Origin: Serilophus lunatus
Taxonomy: Eukaryota; Chordata; Aves; Passeriformes; Eurylaimidae
DNA length: 64,000 nt
NCBI GenBank assembly: GCA_013399895.1
Contig: VXBA01001336.1
Span: forward strand, 664,307-728,306
Direction: 5' to 3'
Positions 1 through 13,100 of the stretch are shown here, piece by piece (positions within the stretch are counted from its first letter, which is position 1; every line of letters begins with the position of its first letter). The notes under the pieces were generated by a model. It searched no databases, was not told where the DNA came from, and saw only the letters and a list, made by a program, of their open reading frames with translations. Position numbers and translations under genes: made by a program.

Positions 1-1006
1 AAGACAGGGGAAGCTCTCTGTACACAGGGGCAGCTGAAATTATGACAGCAAACATAAATGCTTCCTACCCCACCACAGCAAAAATTACCAGTGGCAGTAA
101 CGTGGTTAGCTGGTTCTCTGAACAATGTGGCCAATTCCCAAACCTTCTCTAAACACTTTCCAGGTCCTTTTGTTTGTCACGATTCAGAGCTTAACTAACG
201 CTATACCCAGCTTACACCAATTACAGAAAATTCCATGAACTCGTGACAATAAGAAGCATTTAAAAAAACCCTTTTTTTCCTGTATAAATAACTACAGTTT
301 CCATTACACCACCATTCTGAAATTACATTATCAAATAACAATATCAGTGCACAGACCATAACTAGGTATTTTAACTACACATTTTTAAATGAAAAGCAGA
401 AAAAAAAATTCCTAAAGGACCAGCAAAGCTACAATCCAAAAATGCCAGATGACTGAGAAAATCCTTTCATCAGCTAATTCTACCCAGAACTGCACAAGGC
501 TGACATTTTGATCCTCTACATAACATTACATCACGTGTTCCTTTTGTAAGATCCTACAGATATTTTATTCTTGCTCTTTAAGGTAGGGTTTCATTTTTCA
601 GACTCAGAACTTTAGGACCAGCTCAGGAGCAGCCAGCACTCCTGCAGACTGTGGACCTCTGCCAGCACAGCCCCAGAGGCTGCCTGAGGAGCATAGACTT
701 TAAAAGCCAAACTGCTATTTGACAGCTGCATTCTGTAAAACATGTCCTTCAGAGTCTAAGCTGCTTTTGTTTACAAGGAGCGTATCCTCAAGTTGAGTTC
801 CATCTAAATACACTTCTTACATTTTTCCATACACTTCAGAGCAGTCCAAGCTTTATTACAGAATGTAAAAATCCACCAATATGCCCTCAAAATAACATGA
901 AAAATAGAACCCCACCCCCCAAACAGTCTAGAGTTAAGATGGGCAAAACAAAAGGTTTAATATTATCTCTTCAAATGAGATACTATTAAAAAATGCACAG
1001 GTATAC
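1..1006. other. SPAG1 intron, no feature seen
   Basis: Intronic relative to SPAG1. I see no exon-like open segment continuing the SPAG1 frame on the minus strand and no recognisable repeat. Confidence 0.7.
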
Positions 1007-1171
1007 CTCCTGTATGATTATTTTCTTCTTTGGCTTTTGCTGACTGCCAGCTCCAACACCACTGTCCAGGTGAAGCAGCTGGGTTACCTCCTCTAGTTCC
1101 TTCTGTGCTTCAAGAACATTTGGATCTATTAGAAGTACCTTGTTGAAGTCATCCACACTGGCTTGATAATT
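1007..1171 (-). CDS. SPAG1: SPAG1 coding exon 16 (end of TPR cluster 3), last exon in window
   Basis: Acceptor CTTACAG|AAT and donor GAG|GTATAC, 55 codons in phase 0. It encodes NYQASVDDFNKVLLIDPNVL, EAQKELEEVTQLLHLD and a basic KPKKKIIIQE tail. The next exons (linker and C-terminal domain) are beyond the left edge. Confidence 0.94.
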
Positions 1172-4100
1172 CTGTAAGTAGACAGGAAAGTATTTTTTCA
1201 TAAGCAGATCACTAGAAAAATATGTTTTACTAAGAAATGTAAAAATTGCAGGATCTGGACATAAGGGAGACAAAAATAATCTAAATACAGACAGTGTAAT
1301 TTCATTAAAGGGGAAAAAAGGAAACCAAGAATGAGTTTTAGTATTTTTAAACTAAATACACACAATTAAATACGTAATATGAAATCATTTTTTGAGAGCA
1401 ACATATTCCCTGTATCAGAGAACAAACTATTGAAGAGTGCTGCTTTTAAGTGTAATTGCTTACAGTGTAAGGCTGCTTCAAGATTAGCATCATATGAGTC
1501 CCGCAAGTTTGCATACTTGCTTTGCAAATAAAAGAGTTAAATTGAGCTTTGATTAAAAAATATACCCAATTTCCCCAGGCTTCAATCCCACAGATCATTT
1601 CTTACAGTGAAATTTTTGGTAATATTCGAGAAGGTTTGGATTATAAACTCTGGGACAAACAGGATTAGGACAAACACAGTGACAGAGTGGCATTAGGACA
1701 CAGTTCCTCAATAATCAGCCCTGTGATTTCTTTAATGCTTTTATTTCAAATATTTGCATTAGAAATTACTATTTTCTTGGACTAAATTTTCTGGGGAGAC
1801 AAAGTTAATAGCATCGCTTCTGAGAAAGGCTGAAACATCACAGAAAAATATCAAGACACCTCAAGGGCTAGAGTGTCAAAAATAAGGATGAAATGTAGCA
1901 GTAAACAGTAGAAGTTGTGCAGACAGTAAAAGACCAACAAAATTTCTTGTGCGAGCGACTTAGTGTTTCTTTGTTCCCAAGCAGTATCATAAGGTTACTA
2001 TTAAGTCATTTGTACTGTCATGGAAAAAAATCCTCATGTGCCAGCTGAGGTACGTCCTCAGCATTTGAAATGTTAAGAACAGCACTCCTGGTACAAGTCA
2101 CTCATATTCCCTCCCACACAGAGTGTTTTGTTCAATTCTGCTGACCAGTATCCAAGGTGCAGAGATGCTGCACTAGGTCTGTAAGTGAACTGAAGCCTCT
2201 TGGGTTGTGAAGGAAGAGTGAGAGAAGGAGGATTACACAGCCTTAGCAAATGAATGCAGAAAGGGGCAGGTTGCTTTCATCAGAAATCCACTACTAATTA
2301 AGATAAACCATTTGAATTACAGACATGAAGATTCACAACTGGAACAGATTTCTGAAAATAGTAACAAGGGTCAGTGAACAACCAACCCTCCTGAATGTAA
2401 CACTGCAGCCTGCCAGTCTGCTCAGCAAAAGACATCAGACAGGATGGCTGTACCCAAAGCAAGAGGCTGGGCAACCAACCGTAGCAATGTTGTCCAGGGT
2501 CCTGATCCTATGTCACAGGCCTCGTTCATCCCACAAGCATGATTTTCTTCCTGATCTTCCCTTAATTACATCTTGGTAAATCTATTAAAAACTCCCTCAT
2601 TTACTACACTAAATTCCACTGTAGCTTTTGTGGTTAAATATCTGGATATTTATACACACATAACACTTCTCATCTTAGTTATGCCTTTGCCAAATTACCT
2701 GCTTTTAGCTCCTAAAATTCTTTATTACAGTCACTTGTCAACTTTAGATCACTTTTGTTGCTTTCTCTCGTTTTATAAGTCACTCACATCCCTGGAATTA
2801 GCAATAATGAAGGCATTAAATCCAACCACAACAGAACACTTTGGGAGTCCCCAGTTCAGACTGTTCTGAAGCAATCCATGAACACTGTGTTTCAGATTGT
2901 CTTCAGTAATACAGAACTAGCATTGTTTTCGAGGATGTTCAAAAAAGCAGAAGTGATTTCTCCAATTCTTGGCATTCTTCATGAGTAAGCAGTTCTCTTT
3001 TTTGAACTGGCAGAATCACTATATACTAGTATTTATACTGATTTTTATCAAGTTCAACAACATAAAGTTAGAGATAATAAATACCAGGTATGTTGGCACT
3101 ATTATGGAAAAAATATGACACAAAATTAAGACTTTTCACCTTTTTTGAAAATTAAGCGAACTCAAAATTTCATAGTTACTGTAACAGAGGAAATTTATCA
3201 CAAAAAAAAAGATACCATGGTTCTCCTACAACTTGCATTTGGAACTATAAACATGGGATGAGAATAGGCTGGTATACTACTGGTCATTTGTAAGCTGAGA
3301 GACAAGTAGGTAATTCTTTGTTAAGGATCAAACATGATGGAAGTCTAAGCTAAGTCCATTCAGCTGAAGGACAATGATGAAATCTGCTGGACCTCCAGTC
3401 AAAAAGAGCAACCTGGAAGAAAGCATTCCTAAAATTTAATACAAATTAGATGATGGGAGCTGCCATCGAGAGCCAACAGAAGTGAGAAGCTGGTCATTCC
3501 ATACCAGGTAAGAGCTGACAGGCAGAGAGCAAGGATTGCTGTGGAACAATTATGAAATGTAGAGGCTAATTTAACATCACTGAAGAAGGGAAACAAACAG
3601 AGGGATGGACTAAAGAAATGCTGTGGCTCAAATGATGGAACATGAGATCTAAAGTCACATTCAGAATGGATAGGAGCAATCCAAGTCTGCCTGTATGATG
3701 ACCAGGTAAAGGGATACTCCAAAACCTGTTTGTAAGATGAGCACTGTACAGACACCGCCACCACTGTGCAGATGGAAAGGAAAAGGCTGAGTACCAACAC
3801 TGACACAAAGTACATTACTGACAGAAGTTCCTTTTAGGGAAAGAAGAGAGAGAAAACAAAAGATAATTAATACCCTGGTTTGACATGACAGGCACTTAAA
3901 TATGAACAGATGCCAGAAGACAGCTTGAGATTTTAGTTTGGACAGATTGGAAAGAATCCATTTGTCATCAACAAAGTTATCTGTCAAGGTGTTTACTGTA
4001 AAACAGAGTGGGGAACTCTGACTATTAGGACATGGGAACAGATTTGAAACTTGTTTAACCAATCTCCAGTCAAACCTTACTTATTTCAATTTTCTTGTAT

Positions 4101-7100
4101 TTTCTCAAATTATTACCTGTCAACATGCAGCTTTTTATGTTCCAAAAGTACTTATTTAGTGTTTTATGTGTGTCTAATGCTCTACAAAGTATACTTTGTT
4201 TTTTTCACCCATCAACTGCAACTACCTCATTGCCTTTGAAGAGGATAAACAAGTTTAGAAATGCTTAAGAATACCTGCCACGTTCTTTTTCCTCACCTGT
4301 AATCCTTTGTATGCTAGTGCTCTTCTATAAAAAGCCTTAATATTAGAATCTTCTATCTGAAGAACATGATCACAATCCTGTTTAGCCTCTTCATATTTAT
4401 ACAGTTTCAAGTAACAGAGAGCTCTAACACAAAAAAACAGAATACACTGGAATATAAGTAAATTCTACAGTGCTGCAGTGCCAACAGCACTCAAACCTTA
4501 ATTATAATACTTCATACAATTCAGTCTCAATACGGTATTTTTTTACAGTACATCAAAATCATCATTAAGAACATTCACTGGATGGTTTTAGAGAGGGCCA
4601 ATTCCTGCAATAAATCAAAATTCAGGTATGACTAATGCTCAAAGTTAGGCAAATACACAAGTATTTTAAAAGCAGAGACCATGTTAATCACTATACTATC
4701 ATATTAGCCTAATGTAATATGGATTTTATACAGCAATTCTGGGTAAAAACATGCTCTAGCTTAAATAAAAAATACTGCTTTCTGCACCTAATTTTTACTT
4801 GGAAGTCTCCTATTCACTCCTATTCAAGTACTGCTCTAATCAAATCCTTCTTAGTTTCTGAAAGCTGATAAGATTACAGCATAAAGAATTATTCTGCAGA
4901 ATTAGGTCAACCCTTAAAATAATGCTAATGTATGACTGTGTTCCTACTTTTTATTTTCTCAGAATGTAAATTTTCTCTGAATTATTACTCTTCATATTTG
5001 TGGTACTACTATTGCATGTTAAGTTTTTAATTCAAATCATAGCAGTATTCTCAAAAAATGCTGAATGTTGTGCTGATTATAACTTTTACAATTTCTTAGT
5101 CTATTTAAAGATTTTAAGATATATATCACTGGCATTCATACTTGGTCTCCTTGGAAAAAAACGTGGTTTAACAAAAAATCAGTTGTTGTTGTTGTTGTTA
5201 AGAAATACTTATCAAGTGGGGAAAAAAAATCCTTTTTTTTTTGCAACAGTGACTGAATGGATGCAAAATCTCTATTTCCAGTGAGAAAACATAACTACTG
5301 TTATACCACAAAGCAGAGTTAGATTTTGGATCCTTACCTGTTAGTGTAGACTGTACATTCCTCAGTATTTAACTTTATGCAATCACTGTATTTATTCACA
5401 GCTTCTTCATATTCCCCCATTTTTACAAAATCGTTCCCTTCATTTTTCAGTCTCTTGAACTTCTCCATGGCTTGCTCACCTACATCACAAAGGGATCAGA
5501 GTGTTACATAAGGAGGTCAGTTCATTAAGGGTATCTGAATAATCTTTGCAGACTAAGAATAAACACCTGGCCACTGGAGTTTCATCACCAGTCTGTGCGT
5601 TTCTGTCCATGACCTCCCTGCTGCTTTAACAGAGGCACAAACTACGTCTGGCTCAAAACAGACTTCCCCATGCACCAGGGTAACTATTTTGCTGAAAATA
5701 ATGGGACTGCAACAGACAACTTTAAGCTTTAACCTCCTTCTACCTCCCCCATCCACGTGGCACAGAAGGCCTGCCTATCTCCAGTGAGATACCTGTTGTA
5801 CTTAAAATGGTGGAGATTCAATCAGCAGCATTAAAGGCCTTCTACATCTCTACCATCTCATCAAGGTGGCCATAATTTGATCTTCCTTCTGCAAGCAACT
5901 ATCACAATTATTGTGCTAAACTGACAAACAATCATCACATTGGAATTAGTGATACAGCAGTAATGTTGTTGTTAATAACTATCTATGCTTTGAGGAACCT
6001 GGAACCTGGGTTATTCTGTAATTGCCTTTCCTTCTTAACTCCACATCATTTGTTGCATATGCTTTTGGGTTAAACTACAGATTTTAGCTGTGTTTGTAGT
6101 GAAAAACCAATCCTAAGTGCAGCTTCTCGTCTCTTTTGTGAGCAAACAATAATTACCAACATAGCTCTAAGTAAATCATAATGGAAAAATCTACTTTTTG
6201 CAGCTTGCTGAAAGTATGAGCCCCTTGCCAAGCTTCACTGTATATAATTTGTCAATTTTAACAAATAATTAAACTCATTGAGTTCTTTTACAGAAACACG
6301 GCAGAAAAACTACATGGGGACTTGGGGAAAATTAAAAATCTATGTAAAACACACAACTAAACCATAACTCAAGTTGTAAACCACAGAAACAAGACACTAT
6401 TGTTGCAAAGAACTGTCAGCCAACAGTGAGGTTGAACTGACTGAACATTACTGCTGACAGGCTTCCAGTACCAGCTACCACTGTTCAGGTCTCACTGACA
6501 TAGCAGAGGCCTGAGAAGGCAGCCTGAACCAAAAGCCAGCCTTCAGTGAAGAAAATAGTTACACAAACTTCATTCACTATTTCTAAAAACAAAACCTCAC
6601 TAAAGCCTTCTCTGTTTGAAATAGTTTGAGACACGTTTCACATCAAAATGCTGCCAAGGACTTGAAGGACATTGAGAGTATTGCAGTAATGCATTTTGGA
6701 TAGATGCAGGTGTGCAGGCACTGCAGAGCAGAGTGTTTTCAGCACTAATTTTCTTTATATTGAAATAAACTCAAAGGGGAACCAATTAAAACTTGAGTAA
6801 AAAAAATCACAGAGTTAAGGCCTTTCCAAAAACAATGTTTAATGTCAATAAAATACAAATCAGAAAGGTTCCTTCATCTGATTTACTGAAGGAGAAAAAC
6901 AGAAACTGCAATGAAGGGGAAAAAAAGTCAGGAAGAAAGTTAGCTTCCTAGAGTTTAGCACTCAGTGATTATGAATAGCCAGGTCCAGAACCTTGAAAGG
7001 TGACTCCTAAATGTCTTCTGTCAAAGTTGGGTGTTTGGGTGATACCTCTGGCGGGGTATATAACTACACTGTGATGTTAAGGAAACTACTGATGATTATG

Positions 7101-10100
7101 GTATGACTCAATATAGTACAAATGAGTATTTCTGCTGATTTTATGTAATTTCAGAAGTTACATGCTGCAAACTACATCATTTGGTTTAAAATAATTATCT
7201 TAACTGTGCTCCATAAAGCACATTAACCTTAATCATGTAAATAATCATCTACTTTGTCTTTTCACAAAGGTCTCTAATAAACGTTTTCTAAAGCAGTTTC
7301 TTTGACATTACTGAAACGTAGTCCATCCTTCAATTATTTTTTTTTTATTTATACTTGCATTAGCTATACATACAACTCATTTCCAATTGTTCTTCTTTGT
7401 TGGTGACTACAGTGCTTCTTGGCTTTTTCTCTGAAGTGGTGTTTTCTCCATCCCACCTGTGCAGCTGAGCAGCAACTGGGACAATTGGAATTGGTGGTAG
7501 TTTCTCCCTCCAATCGGGACCATCCTGATCCATTAAAGTCTTTGTTATTCTGAAAGAGAACAGCCACACCAACATGACTTTTCATATATTGAACTCACAC
7601 TTCAGTAACTTACAGCTAAATGAAATAATGCAATGTTCCAATTTTTCAAAAAACAACTGAACAATCTGTAAGACTAATTTAAAAAAAATATTGCCACAGC
7701 AGCCAATGGTATTGTAGTCATTTAAGATTTAGACTTTTTCCACTCTGTGTGGTATTCATGCTGGCATTTAGAAGACAAACTAACTTCAGCATGACCTATA
7801 AATATTCAAGCCAATGACTGATTCTGGAACTAACCTCTAAATGCTGCCTACCACATCTGGTAAAGAAATAAAAAACCCTGCTATATTAATTTTGTTTACT
7901 CTTCTCAGCTGCTCACAGGTGTTACTAGTGACAACTGTCCTCAGACAAAGTGTGGTACCTAAATTTGCAACTGTCAAATGCAACCTGTAACACAATTGTC
8001 TAAACAACCAACACAGGTCACACAGTAGGCTGCAGTAAGTTGTATCTTATAGGTATATAATCAGAAATTTGTGAATCAATCACTCCTTATGCCCACTTAA
8101 AAATGATTTTGTTGTATATAAGAACTGTTTAGTCTTTCTTAAACCAACACATGTATACAGGTTGACTATTTCTGTCCATGAGAGGTTCAATCCAAAATCC
8201 ATTCAAGTGGGAATTTCCCACCACCACCCTGTATTTTGGAGAAAGACCTGAGTAAACACAGTAAGTGAAGCCATATGAGACTTCATGGTTACATTAGAAA
8301 TTTTGTAGTGTTTTGTTGTTGTTGTTTAAAAAAAACAAATATTAAAGAATTACGAGAATAATAGTGAGATAAACATCTTCTAATCTCAAAATGAGCTTAA
8401 GAGTCAAGTTCAACTGGTCATAAGTCTAATACACACTTTAACAGAGGAAAACTCTGAATTGAGTAGCAGAGCAAGTCACATTGATATTGTGGCAAATAAA
8501 CATAAAATTTTTATATCAGCTACATTTCCATCTAACACAGGTGTAAAAAACATCACATGAATACACATCAAGAAAAATACATTGAAGAACCTTGAAAATG
8601 ACACAAAGAATGACATAAATTACCCAAGTGAGTTTTCTTGTTTTGTTGTTTTAAAACATTTGAATAACAGCTACTAAAAAAAAAAGCCTCAGTATAGTAC
8701 ACCATGGCAAGAGTCAAAGCACTCGAGAACAAATTCTTTTCCCATTAAGGCCTGATCCAAAAACAAATACAAGAAGCAGCACTTGTTCTAATGTCCTTTA
8801 TACAAAACAGAAATTATAAAAATATTTTAAAGAATGATGGAGACTAAAAAGTCTGTTTGTACACGTATATGATGTGTGAGTTTATGTCTTACATGATGCT
8901 GCATGAAACACAACATTTCTCGTTTTTTGACTAGGAAGTAAGTGCCTTCATTCACAGAAAATTACATTTAGTAGTATAATCCAGTTGCTTTATTTGTTTT
9001 CTAAAAAAGACTATTTGATGTGTGTTAACTGCACATGCCCTTCCAGGGGCTCTCCTCTACCTGTACCCTTTCTAAGTATTTTACAGGATATATGACAAAG
9101 CTGCTTGTCCAACTACTGCTTTGCTCTGATTGTACTAAAATTTTAGGACTTTAAGGACAGCCTGCATGCAATTGTGAAGAAAAAAATGCAGCACATCATC
9201 ATCATAAATTAAACTAACCTAAGCTTTACTCAGGTTATTTTATTAGAGAATAAAACAGTACACTTCATATTAGGAAGTCAATTAATTACTTTTAGCTCTT
9301 TCCCACGGAAAGTAAGAGAATAATTACACAGTAAACCATGGTCATATTGACCTTTCTGTTATTTTTTTTTTTTCATTTATCACAGTAGGCTTTAAAAACT
9401 GGAGAAAAAAGCTCCACTAATTCATTGGAATCCACAGAAAGAATCCTGCAGTATCTGATGATTAACTGACTTCTTGCAATACATAAGGAGTCTTTTCCAA
9501 AAATGCATACCTGTATGCCATGGTTAGATTAAAAAGCACAGGTATCTCATCAAAACCTGTGACAAGTACACTCATTTCCCACTAACACCACTCTGACTTG
9601 ACCCAACAATCCTGCAAGTTCAGGAGTTTATCACAGATTTATTTCCACAGTATAAGACTCTGTAAAAGCAGCTCCCAACCTATCTCATGCAATTTACTCA
9701 CTGAAATAAAAAGCAGTTGAGGCAACTGGAATGAAACTTCCATTTAGCAAGAGGAAATGCATAAATAAATTCCCACACCTTAGAGCTTCCATATTTCTGA
9801 TGGTGAAAAGTAAGTAATAAAATACTCAAGAGGAAATTAAAATACACAGACTAGGAAATCCATTGATGTTCATGAAGCTGGGAAAATGCTACTAATTAAA
9901 AGCACGCTTGAAATGCAATTTCCAGTTACTTGGCACACACTATTAAAAAAAACAGTCCTTCTAACTTATCTAAAAACTCGCCTCAGGAACCAATAAAAGG
10001 CACAATTCAGCATCTTCTAATCAACACGATAAATACTCAAACAGTTGTTTATCATTGTATTATGTACTTACACTCTTATTTCCTTTTGATTGCAAAATGA

Positions 10101-13100
10101 TCAGGGTAAAGGGTTGATATTAAAAATTCTACTTGTATTAAAAATATCAATTTGATTCTAAGATTTTTGGGAAGTCTGCTTAGATATGCAAGCACAGAGA
10201 GACAAGCCCTAACTTGGTTTAACAATCCACCCCCTAACACAAGAAGGATGATGAATTTTTCCTGTTAGCTTCCTACAGCATAACCATCCAACTTCCCACA
10301 GCAACTTAAAAACCAAGAAATCCTCCAACAAAAGCAGGGCGTTAAAACTTGATATTCTGAATATTAAAAAAAAAAATTACATTTTGGGGTGGTCCTTTTA
10401 AGTAAAAAGGTTTTAGAGTAACTCTAATGTTTTATTAAAATTCTTTCAGTGAAAGGTCTCTTACTTTGGAAATGAAAATTAACACTCTGGTAAACAGTTT
10501 CAGTTGAATTAATAAATGATAGAATAGTAAAAATTATAGCAAAAGTTCAATTATGCAGGAGATCTATGCTTTAGAAGCTAACAATTTGCAAGCAAAAATG
10601 AATTACCAGCAGAAGAGAAGAAGGAAGAAGCAGCTGAAATAAGGTGATGGGTTGCCAGGGAGGAAAGAGTAATGAGCAGTGAATCTAAAAACATAAGGAA
10701 GGCCTAGAGAGGAGAAAAGGAAGAGTGTTAAGGGGAAAAAGGGAAATAAGCTTTTTAGTAAGCAAGTTATAAGTCAAAGAGAAATATGAAAATACTATCT
10801 GCAGATCAAATAAGCCAACAAGACTTTTACAAAGTAAAATAGTGTCATAGATACCAGGAAAAGCAGATTTTAGTAACAATTTGTTGTTACCAAAAAATAG
10901 GAATTCTAAGAGCAGATGAGAAAGTGTCATTATCTTCTCTAACCAAATAAGCAGAATTTAAGGAAATATATTATGGCCTTTTTAACAAAGTAATAATGCA
11001 AGTGCTCATGGCCTGTCCTTAAAAGGACAAAAAAGGTACAAGATTCCACTGTTAAAAATTCCTGCCCTATGATTAGTGGCTGTTCTGTTTTCACATACAC
11101 TTCTTTTTTTTTGGCCCATTAAAAGAAAAAAGACAATGGAAAAAATCCTATCATTTATACACTTAAGTACATACTCTGTGTTAATGAGCACAATTACAGC
11201 AGTGTGCATACACTGATTTTATACTATTAAAATATAATTACAGAAATTCAGATCTCTCTTGGCAGCAAAAATTAACATGGGAAGTACTAATATTAGAGTC
11301 AAAGATAACATTTTTTACACCTCTAAGCTTTGTAGCCGACCACTGTATCAAGCTAATTCAGTATTTTCACAATTGCAGCATACTGAGGGATTCACAATTA
11401 TCATAAATCTTCAACTGCCACTGAAACATGTTACTATGAAAAGGAGCAGAAATGTTAAAGGATTGACCTTGGAGTATCACTTTATATAGTACCAACTAAA
11501 AGATAGGAAAGACAACAAGTGGAAGCACTAGTTAAAAAAAACCCACACCCAAACCCAAAAAACCTTAAAGTATTACATTTTTAAAAACCAGAAAATTACA
11601 CACTGCTGGCAGAGAAAAACTGAAATTATGGGAAAACAACTAAATGAAACAGCCAGTTTTCTCTAGTTATAATACACAGTTGTGATGAAAAGGGATCCAG
11701 AACAGAGAGAGAACATTTAAAACAAACACATTTCAACTGTACTTTTCTGTTTTGACTGGTAACAGATAAGTGGGTTTACCTGCTGGCACTATCAGTTGCT
11801 GCCTGGATGGTGCTGTCTATCTGCAGGACAGTTTTATAATCCACGTATGCCTGTCGGTACCGCTCCAGTGACTCGTGAGCCATTGCTCGGCGCAGGAGAG
11901 GCTTGAGGGAAAACGGCTGAAGCTCCAGAGCTCTGGAGAGAACAAAACAAAAATGCAGGACTGAAACAGACTAACAGAACTAATAACAGTAAAACTATTT
12001 TATAACAGACACAACTGTATGTGACTTCGTAATTTCAGAGGGGTCTTACGGTAACGTAACTAAGGCAAATGGGACTAAGTGGTTCATATTAATACCCTAA
12101 GTTACATGCAGTGCTTCTACTACAGCTCACTCTACTCAAATCCCTATCTTGCATCTGGAAAACTGCCTTCATCACCAAACTATGATTAAAGTACTGGCAG
12201 CTGTTTAAGAGCAAAAGCTGTTTTTCTTCAGACATGCCTAGATCTACTGGGATATCAAGTATATGGTGCTTTTACTCCTTTCTTACATGAAAGTATGCAT
12301 GTAAAAACTACAGTCAGTAAAGACATGAATATACACCTGTCTTTCTCTGGCTTTTAGAGTTTTGCCTGTCTCATGTCTGTTTACTCTTCTGACTGTCTGC
12401 CTGGTCAACACCAAGCTCAACCCTGTGCAATCAGAAGTCCTTCAAAAGACCATATGCTTTTCCAGCAACATGAAGCCCACAAAGGCTTTATTTCTTAAAG
12501 ACTGTCTTCTTTTCAATTATTCTTCCTAAAGAAAAAGAGGGATTGACTTCAAAACACTGAAATTAAGACAAAGTTTAGACCATTAGATTTCATGGAGTCA
12601 TGAAGTAATTCAGGCTGAGATGGCCCAGGCTGGGCCAGCTCCGAGGTTAGACAAGGCTGCTCTGGGCTTGAAACAGCTGGGCCTTGGAAACTTCCAAGGG
12701 AATCTCTGCACAACCTGTTGGAATGCCTCACACTGTTTATGGTGAGAAGGTTTCCCTGATACACAGTCCCAAACTACATGGTTCTACCTTTGCCTATTGT
12801 CCTCCCACAACACTGCCAGGAAGAGCCAGGACCCATCTATGGATGATCTCCTCACAGGTACTGGCAGGCTGCCTCTAGGGCCCCTGGAAGACATTCTCCT
12901 CCAAGCTGCACAGATCTATGGCTCCCTCAGTCTCTCTCCTCTCCAGGGAAGTGCTCCAGGATCCATAACCACCTCTGTGACACTTCACTGAACTCACTGC
13001 AGGTGATCACTGTCTTTCCTGTACTGCAGAAGCCAAAACCCAACACAGTTGTCACAGTGTTGTCCAACAAGTGCCAGTGTGAGGGGATAATCACTTCCCT

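Noticed and set aside
3429..4062. Overlapping minus-strand ORFs of 80-133 residues
   Set aside because: Three frames are open in the same place, with Ser/Leu/Phe-rich readings typical of intronic DNA and no continuity with SPAG1 phase.
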